Positions 6,892 through 10,675 of a stretch of 10,675 nucleotides of DNA are shown here, piece by piece (position 1 is the first letter of the stretch; each line of letters opens with the position of its first letter). This DNA comes from Gemmatimonadota bacterium (GTDB lineage Bacteria; Gemmatimonadota; Gemmatimonadetes; Gemmatimonadales; Gemmatimonadaceae). Both the position numbers and the translations under genes were made by a program. Location of the stretch: assembly GCA_028287205.1 (NCBI GenBank), contig JAQBQC010000017.1, positions 1-10,675 of the forward strand. The letters are read 5' to 3'. The notes beneath the pieces were generated by a model, which made no database searches, was not told the DNA's origin, and saw only the letters and a program-made list of their open reading frames with translations.

Positions 6892-7512
6892 TCACCCGAA
6901 ATGCTCGCGCGCGACCTGCACGACGATCGAGGTCGCGCGATCGATGCCAAGCCATCCGGTATTGAGACAGAGATGGTAGTTCTCGTGCGCGAGCCACGAC
7001 CGATTCCAGTGGGAGCGAATGTACTGCTCCCGCTGCCTGTTGCTCTCCGTCACGTACTTCTCCGCATCCTTGACTGAGAGCGACAGGCGCGCCGCAACGC
7101 GCGCGACGAGCTCCGACCTGGCCGCGTAGCACAACACGTGCAGCGAGTCCTCGCGCTCGCCGAGCACCCACTGTGCGCCGCGGCCGACGACGACGGTCGG
7201 GCCGGCGGCCACCGCCTCCTCGATGACGTTCGCCGTCACCTCGAGAATGCGCTCCTCGCTCGGCGGCAGCGTCGTCGGCCGCCCGGTGAGCACTTCGGGG
7301 GCGCCGAGCGCGAGCGCGTCCGCGATGCGCTGCACCAGCGTCGGAACTTTCTCCTCGCGTTCGACGACTTCCGCTACCGGGACGCCCAGTCGCTGGGCGA
7401 CGGCGTCGACGAGATCGTTGTCGACGAGCTGCCAGCCGAGAGTCGCGGCCACTCGTGCCGCCAGCTCGGCGCCGCCCGCGCCGACCATTCGCGAGATCGT
7501 GATCAGCGGCAT
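6892..7512 (-). CDS. Cytidylate kinase-like family protein
   Basis: At 206 residues this matches the cytidylate-kinase-like family (Cytidylate_kin2 type) of P-loop proteins. The N terminus, ITISRMVGAGGAELA (4-18), is the family's glycine loop, usually close to SRxxGSGGxxIA, and lacks the Walker A lysine, as is usual for that group. DNDLVD (31-36), VVVGRGAQWVL (107-117) and the Arg-rich lid-like stretch VTESNRQREQYIR (154-166) also fit. Family members are presumed nucleoside monophosphate kinases or related phosphotransferases, but the substrate is rarely shown, so classical CMP kinase activity should not be assumed. The ATG at 7512 puts the P-loop right at the N terminus, as expected. The frame is open upstream, but that part lies inside the acetyltransferase gene. 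It starts 13 bp after the acetyltransferase stop, on the same strand, probably in one operon. No Shine-Dalgarno is visible. Confidence 0.85.
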   Translation of the reverse strand: MPLITISRMVGAGGAELAARVAATLGWQLVDNDLVDAVAQRLGVPVAEVVEREEKVPTLVQRIADALALGAPEVLTGRPTTLPPSEERILEVTANVIEEAVAAGPTVVVGRGAQWVLGEREDSLHVLCYAARSELVARVAARLSLSVKDAEKYVTESNRQREQYIRSHWNRSWLAHENYHLCLNTGWLGIDRATSIVVQVAREHFG

Positions 7513-7525
7513 GTGTGCGTGCGAA

Positions 7526-8059
7526 TCAGCTGAGATGGCAGACCCGCAGATGCTCGACGACCTGAAAGCCGAGCGCATCCCAGACGGCGTTGGCGGTCTC
7601 GTTCTCGACTGCGTTGTGAAGCCGCGCCTCGCGAAGCCCGCGCGCGCGGCACCAGTCGATCGCCGCGGTGAAGAGCGCGCGGAGCACACCGTGCCGCCGC
7701 GCGGTCGGAACCACGTAGACGGACGAGATGTACCCGTGTCGCGCGGGGAAGAGCAGCGGCAGGCCCGCGCTCGTGATGCATCGCAGCACTCCAACCGCAA
7801 CGCCGTCGCTCTCGGCGAGGAAGGTCACTTCGCTCGAACATCGAAGCTGCGCCGCGAAGAGCCGGCTCGCGCGCGCCGGTGCATCGGGCCGCAGCCGGCG
7901 ATAGATCGGATTCTGCGAATGCTCGCGAAGGAGTGCGAGCCGAAGCTCGACGACGACGGCGAGGTCCGCCATCGTCGCTGGTCGCACGGTGAGCCCGGCA
8001 TCGAGGCGAGCATCCGCCTCGAGCGACTGTCGCTGGTCGCTTGCCGGATGCTCGATCAC
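7526..8059 (-). CDS. GNAT family N-acetyltransferase
   Basis: This is a 177-residue single-domain GNAT enzyme, which transfers acetyl from acetyl-CoA to an amine; the substrate is unknown. [17 protein letters not shown] (24-40) is the typical first strand and helix. [20 protein letters not shown] (111-130) is the acetyl-CoA-binding motif region. [19 protein letters not shown] (147-165) is the usual C-terminal motif (N..A...Y/W..lGF). In the CoA loop the pattern is RRHGVL where (Q/R)xxGx(G/A) is usual, so the last small residue is replaced by Leu. The start chosen is GTG 8059. It shares GTGA with the stop of the upstream ATPase gene and so suggests translational coupling. An internal ATG at residue 30 would cut into the domain. 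The longer upstream frame is Arg-rich and lies inside the ATPase gene. It is followed after 13 bp by the kinase-like gene. Confidence 0.88.
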   Translation of the reverse strand: MIEHPASDQRQSLEADARLDAGLTVRPATMADLAVVVELRLALLREHSQNPIYRRLRPDAPARASRLFAAQLRCSSEVTFLAESDGVAVGVLRCITSAGLPLLFPARHGYISSVYVVPTARRHGVLRALFTAAIDWCRARGLREARLHNAVENETANAVWDALGFQVVEHLRVCHLS

Positions 8060-9531
8060 GCCATCATGCCGCCGCCGAAGAGATCCTGATTTGGCCGGCG
8101 CCGCTCGGGAGGCTGCGCGCGACCGTACTGTCCCGTATCGGAGCGCGAGATCTTCTTGCGCGCCACCAATGCCTCGAGCACGAGCTCCGATGCCGCGGCA
8201 ACCACGGACGCATCGCCGCTCTCTCCGAGCCCGCTCTCGTAGACGACCTCGAGCAGTCCCGGGATGCGCTGAAAGCCTTCGACCATCGCGCCGGACGACA
8301 CATCGCCATCCACCTGCAGCGCGTTCCCCTGATCGAACCACATCACCATGTCGTCGGTGTTGAGCGAGCCCGCGCGCTCGTGCATCGTCGCATCGGCCGC
8401 GCGACGAATCAGCTCGTGCGCGATCGCGTGCCCGCCCACGAGCTCGCCCTCGTACTCGAGCTCGATCTTGCCCGTGATGGCGGGGAGCGCCGCGTAGATG
8501 TCGCTGATGCGCGGCACCACATCGCACTCGCCCGTGAGCAGCGAGCGGCGCTCCGCGTTCGAGATCGCGTTCTCGAGCGCGGAGATCGGCATGCGCTGCG
8601 ACACGCCGGAGCGCTTGTCGATGCGCTTGTCCATGCGCGCTTCGAATGCGATGCGCTCGATCACCTCGGAGATGAAATCGGGCACACGCACGGGGAGCCC
8701 ACCGCGCGAGGCCCACGCCTCCTGCTGCGTGATTGCCATCCCGAGCTCCACGGACTCCGGATAGTGCGTCATGACCTCGCTGCCGATGCGGTCCTTGAGC
8801 GGCGTGATGATCTTGCCGCGCGCCGTGTAGTCCTCGGGGTTCGCCGTGAAGCAGATCAGCACATCCAGCGGCAGGCGAATGGGATAGCCTTTGATCTGGA
8901 CGTCCCCTTCCTGCATGATGTTGAAGAGGCCGACCTGAATCTTCCCGGCCAGATCCGGAAGCTCGTTCAACGCGAAGATGCCGCGGTTGGCGCGCGGGAG
9001 CATTCCATAATGGATCGTGAGCTCATCGGCGAGCACGTGCCCGCCGCGCGCCGCACGAATCGGATCCACGTCACCGATGATGTCGGCGATCGTGACGTCC
9101 GGCGTCGCGAGCTTCTCGACATAGCGCGAATCGCGATCGAGCCACGCGATCGGCGTGTCGTCGCCCATCTCGGCAATCCGCATGCGCGCGAACTTCGAGA
9201 TCGGCGCGAAGGGATTGTCATTGATCTCGCTGCCGGCGATCACGGGAATCACTTCGTCGAGCAGCGTCGCGAGCGAGCGCAGGATGCGCGACTTGGCCTG
9301 ACCGCGAAGCCCGAGCAGGATGAAGTTGTGACGCGAGAGCAGCGCATTCACGATCTGCGGGACGACGGTCTCGTCGTAGCCCACGACGCCGGCGAAAATG
9401 GGACCGCCCTTCGCGAGGCGGGCGAGCAGATTGGCTCGCACCTCGTCCTTCACGGAGCGATGCGCGAGAGATGCGGCGGCGTACGGCGAACGCTTCAGGG
9501 CGCCGAGAGTTTCGGGGTGCGACGACGACAC
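8056..9531 (-). CDS. Mg-chelatase/MoxR-like AAA+ ATPase
   Basis: This 491-residue cytoplasmic AAA+ protein is of the magnesium-chelatase/MoxR type, chaperone-like ATPases that remodel or activate protein complexes with a VWA partner. Walker A is GLRGQAKS (74-81). The Walker B region is [11 protein letters not shown] (184-194), with Asn189 where the acidic residue is usual. Sensor 1 is FTANPED (228-234), the probable arginine finger is in PLKDRIGSE (244-252), and the sensor-2 arginine is in SGVSQR (308-313). A helical C-terminal part, a low-complexity tail and GGGMMA end the protein. It is not the BchI/ChlI subunit of pigment synthesis, as no chelatase partners are seen. The start is GTG 9531 with GGAG 6 nt upstream. 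Its stop overlaps the acetyltransferase GTG, and a molybdoenzyme gene ends 68 bp upstream on the same strand. The likely VWA partner is at 3762-5015. Confidence 0.92.
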   Translation of the reverse strand: MSSSHPETLGALKRSPYAAASLAHRSVKDEVRANLLARLAKGGPIFAGVVGYDETVVPQIVNALLSRHNFILLGLRGQAKSRILRSLATLLDEVIPVIAGSEINDNPFAPISKFARMRIAEMGDDTPIAWLDRDSRYVEKLATPDVTIADIIGDVDPIRAARGGHVLADELTIHYGMLPRANRGIFALNELPDLAGKIQVGLFNIMQEGDVQIKGYPIRLPLDVLICFTANPEDYTARGKIITPLKDRIGSEVMTHYPESVELGMAITQQEAWASRGGLPVRVPDFISEVIERIAFEARMDKRIDKRSGVSQRMPISALENAISNAERRSLLTGECDVVPRISDIYAALPAITGKIELEYEGELVGGHAIAHELIRRAADATMHERAGSLNTDDMVMWFDQGNALQVDGDVSSGAMVEGFQRIPGLLEVVYESGLGESGDASVVAAASELVLEALVARKKISRSDTGQYGRAQPPERRRPNQDLFGGGMMA

Positions 9532-9537
9532 GGACTA

Positions 9538-9541
9538 CTCC
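9538..9541 (-). promoter_or_regulatory. Shine-Dalgarno site of the AAA+ ATPase gene
   Basis: On the minus strand GGAG, followed by a 6-nt spacer (TAGTCC), precedes the GTG at 9531. This is one of the few clear ribosome-binding sites in the window and supports the GTG start. The surrounding 9532-9599 gap shows no hairpin terminator, so read-through from the molybdoenzyme gene is possible. Confidence 0.65.
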
Positions 9542-9599
9542 GATGCTACAGGGTGGAAACGGGGCGAGTCTCAGCCTACAGTGGTGCAGCGGCCGTCCG

Positions 9600-10675
9600 C
9601 TAGTCCTCTACGGCGGCGGCGGTGACCTCCACCAGATTGTCATAGAATACGGGGCCGTGGCCGAGGTCGGTCTCGCGTTGCGATGTGGTGTCGTTGGCGT
9701 TGCGGCCGTCCTTCGAGAACTTCGTCCACCAGATCGACGGTGCCCACACGGTTCCCTCGCTCACCGCGTCCGACACGCGGGCGACGGCGCTGAAGCTTCC
9801 CCGATCGTTGTGCACCTCGACCCGCGTTCCGTTCAGCACGGAGCGATGCGTCGCGTCTTCGGGGTGAATCATCAGCTCCGGCTCGTGCGCGCTGCGTCGA
9901 AGCGTGTCGACGTTCACGAACGACGAGTTGAGGAACTGATGCGCGGGCGACGAGATGAGCGAGAGCGGGAAGCGCGATGCCAGCTCGGGCGAGCTGTCCG
10001 CGGATTCGTAGGGCGGCGTGTAGGTCGGAATCGGATCGAGTCCCATGTCCGCCAACCGCTGCGAATAGAACTCGCACTTTCCGCTCGGTGTCGGAAAGAT
10101 TCCCTCGGCGAACGGGAGATAGGGCCGCGCAACGTTCAGGCGCGTGTACCCTTTCTCGAGCAGCACCTCGAGCGTCACGCCGTGCAGCTTGTCGCTCTCC
10201 GAGTCGAGCGCCTGCCGGATGAGCGTGAGATCGTCGTCGCGCATCACGGGATGATCGATGCCCATCCGCGCCGCGAGAAGACGGAAGATCTCGCTATTCG
10301 GCTTGCACTCGCCCACAGCCACGATCGACGGCCGGTTGAGCGTCACGTAGTGGTGCCCGTACGAGTAGTGCACGTCCCAATGCTCGAGCTGCGTCGTGGC
10401 AGGGAGCACGATGTCGGCCCAGTCGGCCGTGTCGGTAAGGAAGTGCTCGAGGACCACCGTGAAGAGCTCCTCGCGCGCGAGCCCGCGCACCACCGCGCTC
10501 CGATCCGGCGCCACTGCCGCGGGATTGGAGTTGTAGACCACCAGCGCGCGCACGGGTGGACCGCCCACGCCGGCGTCGGGAGTGGTGAGCGCCTCACCGA
10601 GCCGGATCATGTTGATGGTGCGCACGGGCGGCGAGAGATCGGGGCGGAACAGCTTCGCGCGATTGAACTGAAAGT
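9600..10675 (-). CDS. Molybdopterin oxidoreductase, C-terminal part (5' end outside window)
   Basis: This is the C-terminal 357 residues of a bis-MGD (DMSO-reductase family) oxidoreductase. The frame is open to the right edge, so the GTG at 10625 is internal and not a start. Fragment positions: VVYNSNPA (about 45-52) and TDTADWADIVLPATTQLE (80-97) are classic molybdopterin oxidoreductase core signatures. PTPSGKCEFYS (194-204) precedes the C-terminal dinucleotide-binding (Molydop_binding) domain. That domain starts near 236 with LISSPAHQFLNSSF and contains HPEDA (270-274), GTRVEVHNDRG (282-292) and the closing FYDNLVEV. The iron-sulfur and metal-ligand regions lie outside the window, so the substrate (formate, nitrate, thiosulfate, DMSO or other) cannot be told. 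The end is a normal TAG. It lies 68 bp before the AAA+ ATPase gene, which may be cotranscribed. Confidence 0.93.
   Translation of the reverse strand, partial: FQFNRAKLFRPDLSPPVRTINMIRLGEALTTPDAGVGGPPVRALVVYNSNPAAVAPDRSAVVRGLAREELFTVVLEHFLTDTADWADIVLPATTQLEHWDVHYSYGHHYVTLNRPSIVAVGECKPNSEIFRLLAARMGIDHPVMRDDDLTLIRQALDSESDKLHGVTLEVLLEKGYTRLNVARPYLPFAEGIFPTPSGKCEFYSQRLADMGLDPIPTYTPPYESADSSPELASRFPLSLISSPAHQFLNSSFVNVDTLRRSAHEPELMIHPEDATHRSVLNGTRVEVHNDRGSFSAVARVSDAVSEGTVWAPSIWWTKFSKDGRNANDTTSQRETDLGHGPVFYDNLVEVTAAAVED

Noticed and set aside
7526..8716. 396-codon leftward frame with the GNAT domain at its end
   Set aside because: The first 220 or so residues are Arg- and Ala-rich shadow translation of the ATPase gene. 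Only the part from GTG 8059 looks like a real acetyltransferase.
8041..9603. 520-codon rightward frame opposite the ATPase gene
   Set aside because: It is rich in Arg, His, Asp and Leu without domain motifs, typical of antisense frames in GC-rich genes. The opposite strand carries an intact, motif-complete ATPase.

Overview
The window is GC-rich, gene-dense bacterial DNA with weak ribosome-binding sites. Base composition, protein flavour and gene content fit a member of the Gemmatimonadota or a similar high-GC environmental phylum. That placement is inferred from general character only, since no rRNA or marker gene is present. There are eight main protein-coding genes: six complete and one cut by each edge. 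No tRNA, rRNA, CRISPR array, transposase or phage gene was found.

Layout, left to right. (1) The C-terminal ATPase domain of a sensor histidine kinase (+, cut by the left edge) meets an FtsH-like membrane AAA+ zinc protease (-) tail to tail, over a perfect 15-bp hairpin that looks like a shared terminator. (2) The FtsH-like gene diverges from an M48/Ste24-type membrane zinc protease (+) across about 190 bp. (3) The M48 gene overlaps tail to tail with a VWA-domain protein (-) of the kind that partners MoxR/Mg-chelatase-like ATPases. (4) The VWA gene diverges from an MFS exporter (+). (5) After the exporter comes a 442-bp gene-free stretch. It holds a long near-perfect inverted repeat with nested shorter repeats and separates the exporter from a leftward gene group. 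(6) The leftward group, in transcription order, is a molybdopterin oxidoreductase (cut by the right edge), a Mg-chelatase/MoxR-like AAA+ ATPase, a GNAT acetyltransferase (GTGA overlap with the ATPase) and a cytidylate-kinase-like protein.

Two functional themes stand out. The first is membrane protein quality control: two different membrane metalloproteases, FtsH-like and M48, share one divergent control region. The second is a split AAA+/VWA pair. The ATPase (8056-9531) and the VWA protein (3762-5015) look like the two halves of one MoxR-VWA machine, but the exporter, the repeat region and two small enzyme genes lie between them. The ATPase is also next to a molybdoenzyme gene. This recalls CoxD/CoxE-type maturation of Mo enzymes, but here the link is only a hypothesis.

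The most unusual piece of DNA is the inverted-repeat region 6484-6859. The proteins belong to recognisable families.
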